This document shows, one piece after another, positions 26,285-35,557 of a stretch of DNA of 64,000 nt; the stretch's first letter is position 1; each line of letters begins with the position of its first letter. The stretch covers positions 178,636-242,635 of the forward strand of contig NZ_JAACFT010000008.1 in NCBI RefSeq assembly GCF_029051685.1, given 5' to 3'. Position numbers and translations under genes: made by a program. Under the pieces are notes generated by a model. The model was not told the DNA's origin. It saw nothing but the letters and a program-made list of their open reading frames with translations, and did no database searches. The stretch comes from Bradyrhizobium sp. CSA207 (GTDB lineage: Bacteria; Pseudomonadota; Alphaproteobacteria; Rhizobiales; Xanthobacteraceae).

Positions 26285-27088
26285 ATGAATAGGGCACGCA
26301 TTGTCGTCCTGACGGTCGCCATCTGCGCCGGCGGTGTCGCCGCGTACCTGGCGAGCGGCTCGGACAATTCTGCGCCGCCTCCGGCGGCGCCGGTCGCGCA
26401 GCTTCCGACCGTCGACGTGCTGGTGGCCAAGAACGACATCGGCCTCGGTCAGACCGTCAAGCCGGAAGACGTGCAATGGCAGACCTGGCCGTCAGCAACC
26501 GCCAGCTCCACTTTCATCCGTCGCAACGAGCGTCCCGAGGGCGTGACCCAGGTCACGGGCTCGATCGCGCGCGCCCCCTTCATTCAGGGTGAGCCGATCC
26601 GCGACCAGAAGCTGGTCAAGGCCGAGGGCTCCGGCTTCATGGCCGCGATCCTTCCGAGCGGAATGCGTGCCATCTCCACCGAAATCTCTCCCGAGACCGG
26701 CGCCGGCGGCTTCATCCTGCCCAACGATCGCGTCGACGTGCTCCTGACCCGACGCCTCAAGAATCCAGACCAGAGCTCCGGTGCCCCGGACATCGTCACG
26801 TCCGAGATCATCCTCGTCAATATCCGCGTGCTGGCCATCGACCAGGCGCCGAAGGAGAAGGACGGTCAGAACTCGGTGGTCGGCAAGACCGTCACCCTCG
26901 AACTCAATCCCCAGCAGACCTCGACCCTTTCCGCCGCCCGCCAGAGCGGCACACTGTCACTGGCGTTGCGCAGCATTGCCGATGTCAAGATGAGCGACAA
27001 CGCGCTGGACGAGACGCAAAAGCAGCGCGGAGACGGCATCTCGGTCATTCGCTACGGCGTCCCCAGCCAGACGGCGAAGGCACGATGA
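26285..27088 (+). CDS. cpaB: Flp pilus assembly protein CpaB/RcpC
   Basis: A 267-residue periplasmic protein anchored by an N-terminal helix (ARIVVLTVAICAGGVAAYLA). The SAF domain starts at VDVLVAKNDIGLGQTVKPED, and the RcpC/CpaB domain contains ISTEISPETGAGGFILPNDR and VDVLLTRRLKN. It is thought to help gate the CpaC secretin. The ATG at 26285 follows GGAAAG; its stop overlaps the cpaC start by four bases. Confidence 0.93.
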   Translation: MNRARIVVLTVAICAGGVAAYLASGSDNSAPPPAAPVAQLPTVDVLVAKNDIGLGQTVKPEDVQWQTWPSATASSTFIRRNERPEGVTQVTGSIARAPFIQGEPIRDQKLVKAEGSGFMAAILPSGMRAISTEISPETGAGGFILPNDRVDVLLTRRLKNPDQSSGAPDIVTSEIILVNIRVLAIDQAPKEKDGQNSVVGKTVTLELNPQQTSTLSAARQSGTLSLALRSIADVKMSDNALDETQKQRGDGISVIRYGVPSQTAKAR

Positions 27089-28575
27089 GGGCAGTCGATA
27101 TGAAACGTGGGGCAAAATCGTCGACGATGCGAACCTCCCTGGTCCGCAGCCTGTCGTTTTCGGCCACTCTCGCGCTGACTCTCAATCCGGCGCTGGTGCC
27201 GGTCATCGCCGCCGACTACCGCCCCGTGGCCCCGGTCGCGGCCGACGGCCAGATGAACGCGCGCTTCCTCTCGCTCGGCGTCGGGAAGTCGATCGTGATC
27301 GACCTGCCGCGCGACATCAAGGACGTGCTCGTCGCCGATCCCAAGATCGCCAATGCGGTGGTCCGCTCGGCACAGCGCGCCTACATCATCGGCGCCTCGG
27401 TCGGCCAGACCAACATCGTGTTCTTCGATTCCGCCGGTCAGCAGATCGCGGCCTATGATATCGCGGTCAAGCGCGATCTCAACGGCGTGCGGGCTGCACT
27501 GAAGCAGGTCCTGCCCAATTCCGACATCCAGATCGACGGCCTCGGCGACGGCGTCGTCCTGACCGGCTCGGCGGCGAACCCGCTTGAAGCGCAGCAGGCC
27601 AACGATCTCGCCGCGCGGCTCGCCGGCGGCGCCGACAAGGTGGTGAACTCGATCGTGGTCCGCGGCCGCGACCAGGTCATGCTGAAGGTGACGGTCGCCG
27701 AAGTCGCGCGCAGCATCATCAAGCAACTCGGCATCGACCTCTCCGCGAACCTCAACTACGGCACGTCGGTGGTGAGCTTCAACAACTCCAACCCGTTTAC
27801 AGCCCTTGGCAAGAACCTCGTCGACGGCAACAATCTGACCACGAAGTTCGGCGCGGCCCCGTCGGTGCAGGCGACGCTCCGGGCGATGGAATCCGCCGGC
27901 GTGATCCGCACGCTGGCCGAGCCGAACCTGACCGCGATCTCTGGCGAGTCGGCGACCTTCATCGCCGGCGGTGAATTCCCGGTGCCGGCAGGCTATGCGT
28001 GCGATCCCACCACGCATGTCTGTACCACTCAGATCAGCTTCAAGAAGTTCGGCATCTCGCTCAACTTCACCCCCGTGGTGCTGAGCGAAGGCAAGATCAG
28101 CCTGCGGGTGATGACGGAAGTGTCCGAATTGTCCAACGAAAACTCGATCACGCTGTCGCAGGCGGTGACGTCGAGCTCGGTGAACTCGCTGACCGTGCCC
28201 TCGATCAAGACCCGCCGCGCGGAAACTTCGCTGGAGATTCCGTCCGGCGGCGCGATGGCGATGGCCGGGCTGATCCAGGAGCAGACCAAGCAGGCCGTCA
28301 ACGGATTGCCCGGCATGATGCAGCTTCCGATCCTCGGCACGCTGTTCCGCAGCCGCGACTTCGTCAACAACACGACCGAGTTGGTCGTGATCGTCACGCC
28401 CTACGTCGTACGCGCGGTGGCGCAGAAGGATCTGTCGCGTCCGGATGACGGCTTTGCGGCGCCCGCGGACCCGCAGGCCGGTCTGCTCGGCAACATCAAC
28501 CGCCTCTACGGCGTGCCGGGCCGGACCGAACCGGGCCGGAATTACCGCGGCACCTACGGCTTCATCACCGATTGA
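27085..28575 (+). CDS. cpaC: Flp pilus secretin CpaC/RcpA
   Basis: A 496-residue outer-membrane secretin. After a leader, the N-terminal pilus domain (SLGVGKSIVIDLPRDIKDVL), a BON-like segment (LEAQQANDLAARLAGGADKV) and the secretin domain with the VPAGYACDPTTHVC insert and GLIQEQTKQAVNGLPGMMQL near the C terminus are seen. It forms the exit ring for Flp pili. Translation is coupled to cpaB. A second copy of only its N-terminal domain is encoded at 23374-23868. Confidence 0.94.
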   Translation: MRAVDMKRGAKSSTMRTSLVRSLSFSATLALTLNPALVPVIAADYRPVAPVAADGQMNARFLSLGVGKSIVIDLPRDIKDVLVADPKIANAVVRSAQRAYIIGASVGQTNIVFFDSAGQQIAAYDIAVKRDLNGVRAALKQVLPNSDIQIDGLGDGVVLTGSAANPLEAQQANDLAARLAGGADKVVNSIVVRGRDQVMLKVTVAEVARSIIKQLGIDLSANLNYGTSVVSFNNSNPFTALGKNLVDGNNLTTKFGAAPSVQATLRAMESAGVIRTLAEPNLTAISGESATFIAGGEFPVPAGYACDPTTHVCTTQISFKKFGISLNFTPVVLSEGKISLRVMTEVSELSNENSITLSQAVTSSSVNSLTVPSIKTRRAETSLEIPSGGAMAMAGLIQEQTKQAVNGLPGMMQLPILGTLFRSRDFVNNTTELVVIVTPYVVRAVAQKDLSRPDDGFAAPADPQAGLLGNINRLYGVPGRTEPGRNYRGTYGFITD

Positions 28576-28595
28576 GGCGGAACGGGGACTTCGTT

Positions 28596-29330
28596 ATGAC
28601 CACAAGACCACCCCAGATTCGCAAACGCGCCATCGGTTTCGGTGGCGCGCTCGTCGGTATCGCCCTCGCGCTCGGCGGTTGCCAGCACGACGAGGTCGCT
28701 ACCGCCTCCATTCCTGACGACTACAAGCAGCGCCACCCGATCGCGATCGAGGAGCAGAACCGCTCGATCGTCGTCTTCGTCGGACATGCCCGCGGCGGGT
28801 TGACTGCCGCCCAGCGCGCCGACGTGATGGGCGTGGCGTCGACCTGGCTGCACGAAGGCACCGGCGCCATCCATATCGACGTACCGTCGGGCACGCCCAA
28901 CGCGCGTCCGGTGGCGGATACCATGCGTGAGATCCAGGCGATGCTGGCGGCGGCTGGCGTTCCGCCGCGCGGCATCACGGTTCGCCCTTATCAGCCGGAA
29001 GACAAGCGCTTCCTGCCGCCGATCCGGCTCACCTATTCCAAGATCGCCGCGGTTGCAGGCCCCTGCGGGCTGTGGCCGGAGGACATCGGTCCCTCGATCA
29101 AGAACAAGAGCTGGTTCGAGAACAAGCAATATTACAATTTCGGCTGCGCCTATCAGCGCAATCTTGCGGCGATGGTCGACAATCCCTCGGACCTCGAGCA
29201 ACCGCGGTCTGAAGCACCTTCCTACCAGGCGCGTCGCACCACCGCGTTCGAGAAGTATCGCAAGGGAACTCCGACGGCGATCAGCTATCCCGAGGCCGAC
29301 AAGGCCAAACTCAGCGACACCGGCAAATGA
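28596..29330 (+). CDS. cpaD: Flp pilus assembly lipoprotein CpaD
   Basis: A 244-residue lipoprotein: the lipobox LALGGC (Cys at about 29) predicts lipid attachment. The family pattern DDYKQRHPIAIEEQNRSIVV and NFGCAYQRNLAAMVDNPSDL are typical of CpaD, which partners the CpaC secretin. The ATG at 28596 is used because the upstream extension has no leader. The stop overlaps the cpaE start. Confidence 0.92.
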   Translation: MTTRPPQIRKRAIGFGGALVGIALALGGCQHDEVATASIPDDYKQRHPIAIEEQNRSIVVFVGHARGGLTAAQRADVMGVASTWLHEGTGAIHIDVPSGTPNARPVADTMREIQAMLAAAGVPPRGITVRPYQPEDKRFLPPIRLTYSKIAAVAGPCGLWPEDIGPSIKNKSWFENKQYYNFGCAYQRNLAAMVDNPSDLEQPRSEAPSYQARRTTAFEKYRKGTPTAISYPEADKAKLSDTGK

Positions 29331-30595
29331 TCAGCTACGCTCGCCAGACTCAAGAAGAGCAGCCGGAAACCCCGCTTCCGCCGGCCGAAGAGCACATCGC
29401 GCCCGCGCCGCGCGTCTCGGTCCAGGCGTTCTGCGAAACCGTGGAGACCGCCGCCGCCGTGCAGTCGGCCGGCGAGGATCGCCGTCTCGGCAAGGCCCAT
29501 TTGAAGATCCAGATGGGCGGTATGGCGGCTGCCATCGAAGCCTATCGCTCGGCGCCCACGCCGAACGTGATCGTGCTCGAGAGCGACGGACGCAACGACC
29601 TCCTGACCGGCCTCGACCACCTTGCCACCGTCTGCGACGCCGGTACCCGCGTGGTCGTGATCGGCCGCATCAACGACGTCACGCTCTACCGCGAGCTGGT
29701 CCGTCGCGGCGTCAGCGACTACGTGCTCGGGCCGGTCGGCGCCATCGATGTCGTGCGCTCGATCTGCAACCTGTTCTCCGCGCCGGAAGCCAAAGCGGTC
29801 GGACGCATCATCGCCGTCGTCGGCGCCAAGGGCGGAGTTGGTTCCTCCACCGTGTCCCACAACGTCGCCTGGGCAATCGCGCGCGACCTTGCGATGGACG
29901 CGGTGGTCGCCGATCTCGACCTAGCCTTCGGCACCGCCGGGCTCGACTACAATCAGGATCCGCCGCAAGGCATTGCGGACGCCGTGTTCTCGCCCGACCG
30001 CGTCGATACCGCCTTCATCGACCGCCTGCTGTCGAAGTGCACCGACCACCTCAGCCTCCTGGCGGCGCCGGCGACGCTCGACCGGGTCTATGATTTCGGC
30101 ACCGACGCCTTCGACTCCGTGTTCGACACGCTGCGCGCGACCATGCCCTGCATCGTGCTCGACATTCCCCACCAGTGGTCCGGCTGGACCAAGCGCGCCC
30201 TGATCGGGGCGGACGATATCCTGATCGTGGCGGCGCCTGATCTGGCCAACCTGCGCAACACCAAGAACCTGTTCGATCTCCTGAAGGCCTCGCGCCCCAA
30301 CGACCGGCCGCCGCTCTACTGCCTGAACCAGGTCGGTGTGCCGAAGCGGCCGGAGATCGCTGCAGCCGAGTTTGCCAAGGCGATCGAGAGCCAGCCGGTC
30401 GTCTCGATTCCGTTCGAGCCGCAAATATTCGGTTCGGCGGCCAATAACGGTCAGATGATCGCGGAGATCTCCGCCAATCACAAATCGATCGAGATGTTTC
30501 TTCAGATCGCGCAGCGCCTGACCGGCCGTAGCGAAACCAAGAAGCAAAAGTCGTCCTTCCTTTCACCCCTGATTGAGAAGTTGCGGGGAAAATAA
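29327..30595 (+). CDS. cpaE: Pilus assembly ATPase CpaE/TadZ (MinD/ParA family)
   Basis: A 422-residue protein with a receiver-like N-terminal domain (about 40-150; MGGMAAAIEAYRSAPTPNVI, then VLESDGRNDLLTGLDHL) and a ParA/MinD-type ATPase with deviant Walker A VGAKGGVGSSTVSHN at about 165. CpaE/TadZ localises the pilus machine at the pole. The first 40 residues are proline-rich. The ATG overlaps the cpaD stop by four bases. Confidence 0.93.
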   Translation: MISYARQTQEEQPETPLPPAEEHIAPAPRVSVQAFCETVETAAAVQSAGEDRRLGKAHLKIQMGGMAAAIEAYRSAPTPNVIVLESDGRNDLLTGLDHLATVCDAGTRVVVIGRINDVTLYRELVRRGVSDYVLGPVGAIDVVRSICNLFSAPEAKAVGRIIAVVGAKGGVGSSTVSHNVAWAIARDLAMDAVVADLDLAFGTAGLDYNQDPPQGIADAVFSPDRVDTAFIDRLLSKCTDHLSLLAAPATLDRVYDFGTDAFDSVFDTLRATMPCIVLDIPHQWSGWTKRALIGADDILIVAAPDLANLRNTKNLFDLLKASRPNDRPPLYCLNQVGVPKRPEIAAAEFAKAIESQPVVSIPFEPQIFGSAANNGQMIAEISANHKSIEMFLQIAQRLTGRSETKKQKSSFLSPLIEKLRGK

Positions 30596-30616
30596 GCCGC
30601 CGCAAGGAGTTGTTAA

Positions 30617-32080
30617 GTGTTCGGTAAGCGTAGCGGAACAGACACCGACCCTCGGGCCCCGAAGCCCGGCGCCGCGTCGCCAGAGCCTTCCCCGGCTCCG
30701 GCGCCCGCAGTGTCGCGCGCGCCGCACCCGCCGGCCGTTGCCTCGCCGCCGCTCGCCCCCGCCAGGCCCGCGCCGGCCATGGAGAGCCGCCGCTCGGACA
30801 ATTACTACGAGGTCAAGGCGACCATCTTCGGCGCGCTGATCGAGGCCATCGACCTCGCCCAGCTCGCCAAGCTGGATTCCGAGTCGGCGCGCGAGGAAAT
30901 CCGCGACATCGTCAACGAGATCATCGCGATCAAGAATATCGTGATGTCGATCGCCGAGCAGGAAGAGCTGCTCGACGACATCTGCAACGACGTTCTCGGC
31001 TACGGCCCGCTCGAGCCGCTGTTGTCGCGCGACGACATCGCCGACATCATGGTCAACGGCGCCAACACCGTCTATATCGAGGTCGCCGGCAAGATTCAGC
31101 GTACGGGCATCCGCTTCCGCGACAACCAGCAGCTCCTCAACATCTGCCAGCGCATCGTCAGCCAGGTCGGCCGGCGCGTCGACGAATCCTCTCCGATCTG
31201 CGACGCCCGCCTCGCCGACGGCTCCCGCGTCAACGCCATCGTGCCGCCGCTGTCGATCGACGGGCCGACGCTCACCATCCGCAAATTCAAGAAGGACAAG
31301 CTGACGCTGGATCAGCTGGTCAAGTTCGGCGCAATCTCGCCGGAAGGCGCGGAAATCCTGCAGATCATCGGCCGCGTCCGCTGCAACGTGCTGATCTCCG
31401 GCGGTACCGGCTCGGGCAAGACCACTCTGCTCAACTGTCTGACCAACTACATCGAGCACGACGAGCGCGTCATCACCTGCGAGGACGCGGCCGAACTGCA
31501 GCTGCAGCAGCCCCACGTGGTGCGGCTCGAAACCCGCCCGCCCAACATTGAAGGCGAAGGCCAGGTCACCATGCGCGAGCTGGTGCGCAACTGCCTGCGT
31601 ATGCGTCCTGAACGCATCATCGTCGGCGAAGTCCGCGGCCCCGAGGCGTTCGACCTGCTGCAGGCCATGAACACCGGCCACGATGGCTCGATGGGGACGC
31701 TGCACGCCAACAACCCGCGCGAGGCGCTGTCGCGCTGCGAATCCATGATCACGATGGGCGGCTTTTCGCTGCCTTCGCGGACCATCCGCGAGATGATCTG
31801 CGCCTCGATCGACGTCATCGTCCAGGCCGCGCGCCTGCGCGACGGTTCGCGCCGCATCACCCACATCACCGAGGTGATGGGAATGGAGGGCGACACCATC
31901 ATCACCCAGGACATCTTCCTCTACGACATGATCGGCGAGGACGCCAACGGCAAGATCATCGGCCGGCATCGCTCGACCGGCATCGGCCGCCCGAAGTTCT
32001 GGGAACGCGCCCGCTATTACGGCGACGAGAAGCGCCTTGCCGCCGCGCTCGACGCGGCGGAAGTGGCGCCGAAGACATGA
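30617..32080 (+). CDS. cpaF: Pilus assembly/secretion ATPase CpaF/TadA
   Basis: A 487-residue hexameric traffic ATPase. A proline/alanine-rich first 60 residues precede the domain. Walker A is [14 protein letters not shown] at about 262, the Asp box is CEDAAELQL, Walker B region is [14 protein letters not shown], and the His box is [15 protein letters not shown]. TadA-type ATPases power both extension and retraction of Flp pili. The GTG at 30617 is preceded by AAGGAG. Confidence 0.95.
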   Translation: MFGKRSGTDTDPRAPKPGAASPEPSPAPAPAVSRAPHPPAVASPPLAPARPAPAMESRRSDNYYEVKATIFGALIEAIDLAQLAKLDSESAREEIRDIVNEIIAIKNIVMSIAEQEELLDDICNDVLGYGPLEPLLSRDDIADIMVNGANTVYIEVAGKIQRTGIRFRDNQQLLNICQRIVSQVGRRVDESSPICDARLADGSRVNAIVPPLSIDGPTLTIRKFKKDKLTLDQLVKFGAISPEGAEILQIIGRVRCNVLISGGTGSGKTTLLNCLTNYIEHDERVITCEDAAELQLQQPHVVRLETRPPNIEGEGQVTMRELVRNCLRMRPERIIVGEVRGPEAFDLLQAMNTGHDGSMGTLHANNPREALSRCESMITMGGFSLPSRTIREMICASIDVIVQAARLRDGSRRITHITEVMGMEGDTIITQDIFLYDMIGEDANGKIIGRHRSTGIGRPKFWERARYYGDEKRLAAALDAAEVAPKT

Positions 32081-32096
32081 GCAGGTCAGCACGATC

Positions 32097-33074
32097 ATGA
32101 ACATGCAGGTCCTCGCTCTCGCCTTCCTCGCCACCGCCGCCGTCGGCGGCATCGGCTGGGTCTTCCTTTATCCGTTGCTGTCCGGCGAGCGAAAGGCGGA
32201 AAGCCGCCGCGCCTCGATCGCGCGTGCCGACGCGCCCGCAGCCAAGCAGACCGAAAAGACCCAGCGATCGCGCCGTGAGCAGGTCGAGACGTCGCTCAAG
32301 GATCTCGAGGCGCGGCGCCAGCAGGAAAAAAGCGTTCCGCTCAGCGTCCGCCTGTCGCAGGCAGGACTCGACTGGACGCCGCAGAAATTCTGGATCGTAT
32401 CCGCCGTCGTGGCGGGCGCGCTGTTCGCTGCCGCCCTGTTCGTCGGGGGCGGCCTGCTCGGCGCCGGGGGCCTCGCCTTTGCCGGCGGGTTCGGCCTGCC
32501 GCGGTGGGCGCTCGGCTTCCTGAAGAAGCGTCGCGAAAACAAATTCCTGAAAGCACTGCCCGACGCGGTCGACGTGATCGTCCGCGGCATCAAGGCGGGA
32601 CTGCCGCTGTTCGAATCGATCAAGGTCGTCGCTGCCGATTCGCCGGAACCGCTGCGCAGCGAATTCCTCGCGATCATCGAGACCCAGGCGATCGGCATGC
32701 CGCTCGGCGAGGCCTGCTCGCGGCTCTATGACCGCATGCCGCTGCCGGAAGCCAACTTCTTCGGCATCGTCATCTCGATCCAGCAGAAGTCCGGCGGCAA
32801 CCTCTCCGAAGCCCTCGGCAACCTCTCCAAGGTGCTGCGCGACCGCAAGAAGATGAAGGAAAAGATCCAGGCGATGTCGATGGAAGCCAAGGCATCGGCC
32901 GGCATCATCGGATCGCTGCCGCCGATCGTGATGTTCCTCGTCTATCTCTCGACGCCACAATACATCTCGCTGCTGTGGACCCATCCCACCGGCCAGCTCA
33001 TGCTGGTCGGCTGCGTCGTCTGGATGTCGATCGGCATCATGGTGATGAAGAAGATGATCAACTTCGATTTCTGA
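32097..33074 (+). CDS. tadB: Tad pilus inner-membrane platform protein TadB
   Basis: A 325-residue membrane protein with an N-terminal span, two spans around IVSAVVAGALFAAALFVGGG, the T2SSF/GspF domain (LPDAVDVIVRGIKAGLPLFE, then FGIVISIQQKSGGNLSEALG) and two C-terminal spans. It forms the platform that couples CpaF to Flp assembly. Start 32097 follows cpaF by 16 bases. Confidence 0.93.
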   Translation: MNMQVLALAFLATAAVGGIGWVFLYPLLSGERKAESRRASIARADAPAAKQTEKTQRSRREQVETSLKDLEARRQQEKSVPLSVRLSQAGLDWTPQKFWIVSAVVAGALFAAALFVGGGLLGAGGLAFAGGFGLPRWALGFLKKRRENKFLKALPDAVDVIVRGIKAGLPLFESIKVVAADSPEPLRSEFLAIIETQAIGMPLGEACSRLYDRMPLPEANFFGIVISIQQKSGGNLSEALGNLSKVLRDRKKMKEKIQAMSMEAKASAGIIGSLPPIVMFLVYLSTPQYISLLWTHPTGQLMLVGCVVWMSIGIMVMKKMINFDF

Positions 33075-33083
33075 CGGTGCCGT

Positions 33084-34058
33084 ATGGTCGAATTCCTCGT
33101 CTCGAAACTGCATGACGTCCGCTTCATGACTATGATGCTGGCGGCCATCGCCGCCAGCGCCACCGTCTATACGCTGGTGATGCCGCTGTTCGCCGGCGAA
33201 GGCCTCTCCAAGCGCATGAAGGCGGTGGCGAGCGAGCGCGAACGCATCCGGCAGCGCGAGCGCGAACGCCTCAACAGGAACGAGAAGGTGTCGCTGCGCC
33301 AGACGCCGAAGCAACTCGTTTCTCGCGTCGTCGAGGACTTCAACCTTACCAAATGGCTCGCGCAGGAAGCCGCGCGCGACAAGCTCATCATGGCAGGCTA
33401 TCGCGGGCAGGCGCCTTACGTCACCTTTCTGTTTGCCCGCATGGTGGCGCCGCTAGTTCTGTTCGTCGGCTCTACCATGTACGTATTCCTGATCGCGCAT
33501 CTGGAGCAGTCGCTGCCGATCAAGATCGGCATCTGCGTTGGCGCGGCCTATCTCGGCCTCCAGGCGCCGATGCTGTTCCTCAAGAACGCGATCTCCAAGC
33601 GTCAACTCTCGATCAAGCGCGCTTTCCCCGATGCGCTCGACCTGCTTCTGATCTGCATCGAATCCGGCATGTCGGTCGAAATGGCGTTCAGGAAAGTCGC
33701 CACCGAGATCGTCGGCCAGTCGATCGCACTGTCGGAGGAGTTCACGCTGACGACGGCCGAGCTGTCTTATTTGCAGGACCGCAAGGTTGCTTACGAGAAT
33801 CTGGCGCGGCGCACCGGGCTCGAAGGCGTCAAATCGGTGTGTCTGGCGCTTCAGCAGGCCGAGCGCTACGGCACGCCGCTCGGCCATTCCTTGCGCGTCA
33901 TGGCTCAGGAGAACCGCGACATGCGCATGAACGAAGCCGAAAAAAAGGCCGCTGCGCTGCCGCCTAAGCTGACGGTGCCGATGATCCTGTTCTTCCTGCC
34001 AGTGTTGTTCGTCGTCATTCTCGGACCGACCGGCATCAAGATCTCCGAACTGCACTGA
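33084..34058 (+). CDS. tadC: Tad pilus inner-membrane platform protein TadC
   Basis: A 324-residue GspF-domain partner of TadB. Key segments are KRAFPDALDLLLICIESGMS and the SLRVMAQENRDMRMNEAEKK block. Three or four membrane helices are visible (MMLAAIAASATVYTLVMPL near the start and TVPMILFFLPVLFVVILGP at the end). Nine bases separate it from tadB. A stem-loop follows between it and convergent tadD. Confidence 0.93.
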   Translation: MVEFLVSKLHDVRFMTMMLAAIAASATVYTLVMPLFAGEGLSKRMKAVASERERIRQRERERLNRNEKVSLRQTPKQLVSRVVEDFNLTKWLAQEAARDKLIMAGYRGQAPYVTFLFARMVAPLVLFVGSTMYVFLIAHLEQSLPIKIGICVGAAYLGLQAPMLFLKNAISKRQLSIKRAFPDALDLLLICIESGMSVEMAFRKVATEIVGQSIALSEEFTLTTAELSYLQDRKVAYENLARRTGLEGVKSVCLALQQAERYGTPLGHSLRVMAQENRDMRMNEAEKKAAALPPKLTVPMILFFLPVLFVVILGPTGIKISELH

Positions 34059-34064
34059 CGCAAG

Positions 34065-34084
34065 GCGGACCGCACGCGGTCCGC
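34065..34084. terminator. Stem-loop between convergent tadC and tadD
   Basis: GCGGACCG and CGGTCCGC form a perfect 8-bp stem with loop CACG in the 58-base gap between two converging genes. No long T run follows on either strand, so it may act as a weak or Rho-assisted terminator in both directions. Confidence 0.5.
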
Positions 34085-34116
34085 GCGCGACTTCAAGATT
34101 GCAAGATCAGGTCTGA

Positions 34117-34929
34117 TCACTCGGGCTGGCTGAGCGAGGCGACCGGCGTCCGCTTCGCTGCGCCCCGCGGGGCATCGCTGCGGCTCAGCATGTCCTTGAG
34201 ATATGCGACATTGGCCGCGGCCTGATCCGGCGGCAGGTCCGCCTTCACAATAGTCTCGGCTTCGGCGAAGCGGCCCTGGAGGCCGACGACAAGGCCGAGA
34301 TTCTGCCGCACCCGGCCGCTGGCACGCGGCGAGGCATAAGCCTGCCGCAGCACCTCTTCGGCCTTCGGCAGGTCCTTCGACAGCATGTAGGACAGGCCGA
34401 GATTGGAGAGCACGCCAGGATCATCCGGAGCGATCTTCAGCGCGCTCGCATAGTAGGAGCGCGCCTCGGCGTGACGGCCCATCTGGTCGAGTGCAGTGCC
34501 CTGCACCGAGAGCAGGCGCCAGTCCGGATTGTCGGGCGAATGCGCCTTCGACAGCACGTCGAAGGCCTGCTGGAAATTGCCATTGTCAGCGAGCGCACGG
34601 CCGTATTGGGCGAGCAGCGCCTTGTTGCCGGGATTGGCGATGGTCGCCTGCTCCAGCACCGCAGCGGCCTGGGCGCGCTGACCGTTTGCGCGCAGCGCCT
34701 GGCCATAGGCAAGCGCGGCATCGGCGTCTTTGGGATTGGCACGATAGCGCTCGCCATAGGCTTCAATGGCACGCGCAGGATCTGTGGGGGCGGCTTCTGC
34801 ACGCGACCCGACCGAGCCGGTGACGTCGGAGAGCTTCGACATGGCCGTGCAGCCGCCGAGGCCGACCGCCACCGCCGCGACCAGCGAGGTGGACGTAAGA
34901 AGCCGGGCAAGACTGAACCGTTGACGCAT
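34117..34929 (-). CDS. tadD: TPR lipoprotein TadD-like
   Basis: A 270-residue protein with a lipobox (VAAVAVGLGGC, Cys at about 27) and at least five tetratricopeptide repeats, such as AIEAYGERYRANPKDADAAL, YGQALRANGQRAQAA and DPGVLSNLGLSYMLSKDLPK. TadD is the TPR lipoprotein of Tad systems and helps outer-membrane ring assembly. It lies on the opposite strand to tadC, an order common in Rhizobiales. Confidence 0.87.
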   Translation of the reverse strand: MRQRFSLARLLTSTSLVAAVAVGLGGCTAMSKLSDVTGSVGSRAEAAPTDPARAIEAYGERYRANPKDADAALAYGQALRANGQRAQAAAVLEQATIANPGNKALLAQYGRALADNGNFQQAFDVLSKAHSPDNPDWRLLSVQGTALDQMGRHAEARSYYASALKIAPDDPGVLSNLGLSYMLSKDLPKAEEVLRQAYASPRASGRVRQNLGLVVGLQGRFAEAETIVKADLPPDQAAANVAYLKDMLSRSDAPRGAAKRTPVASLSQPE

Positions 34930-35153
34930 GACGCTTTGACTCTCGAGCCAATTGATCGAGCCGAACGCGTCAGCAATAGACTGTTAACCCTAACGGCCGG
35001 TTAATGCCCGGCCGCCCCTCGCCTTCACGGCGGCGTTTGCGGCGGCATCTCGCCGCCGAGGCCCAGGCGCTAGTAAAGCCCTGCGGCCGCGCGCGCGAAC
35101 GTCAGTTCTCAGCTGAGACACGAGCTCCTCCCAAGATGGTTTCGCCGGTCCGG

Positions 35154-35357
35154 TCAATATTCGATCGCGAGGCGCTTGCGGATTTCGTCGATGCGCTTGT
35201 CGAGCGCATCAAACCGCGCGTGGACCGAACGGTCGTGCAGATAGAAGACGTAGCCGCCGGCGAGGAACGCGAAGATCCAATGGTGATGTTCGACATAGCC
35301 AAAAACCGCCTCGACGGCCTGGCCCATGAATGTGACCACGCTCCACACAACGTCCAT
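35154..35357 (-). CDS. Small membrane protein of unknown function
   Basis: A 67-residue protein with one or two membrane helices (WSVVTFMGQAVEAVFGYVEH, then WIFAFLAGGYVFYLHD) and a charged C-terminal coiled-coil-like helix (RFDALDKRIDEIRKRLAIEY). The ATG at 35357 has an excellent GGGAGGAAG ribosome site, which makes it a true gene despite its size. It is divergent from the aminopeptidase gene. Confidence 0.72.
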   Translation of the reverse strand: MDVVWSVVTFMGQAVEAVFGYVEHHHWIFAFLAGGYVFYLHDRSVHARFDALDKRIDEIRKRLAIEY

Positions 35358-35557
35358 CGCGACTTCCTCCCGGCACGCTTCGTCTGCGGTCGCCGGCGAT
35401 CTCTGCGCACCTGGCCACCATTGTCGGAACCTAGCATGTCCCCTCCCTCGCGAGTAGCGCTCGACGGGTGATCGCGAACCCGATTGCTGGCGCGGCAAAA
35501 CTCTGCGAAGTATCCTCCGACCGAATGACCCGCTGATCTGACGTTCCGGACCCGCCA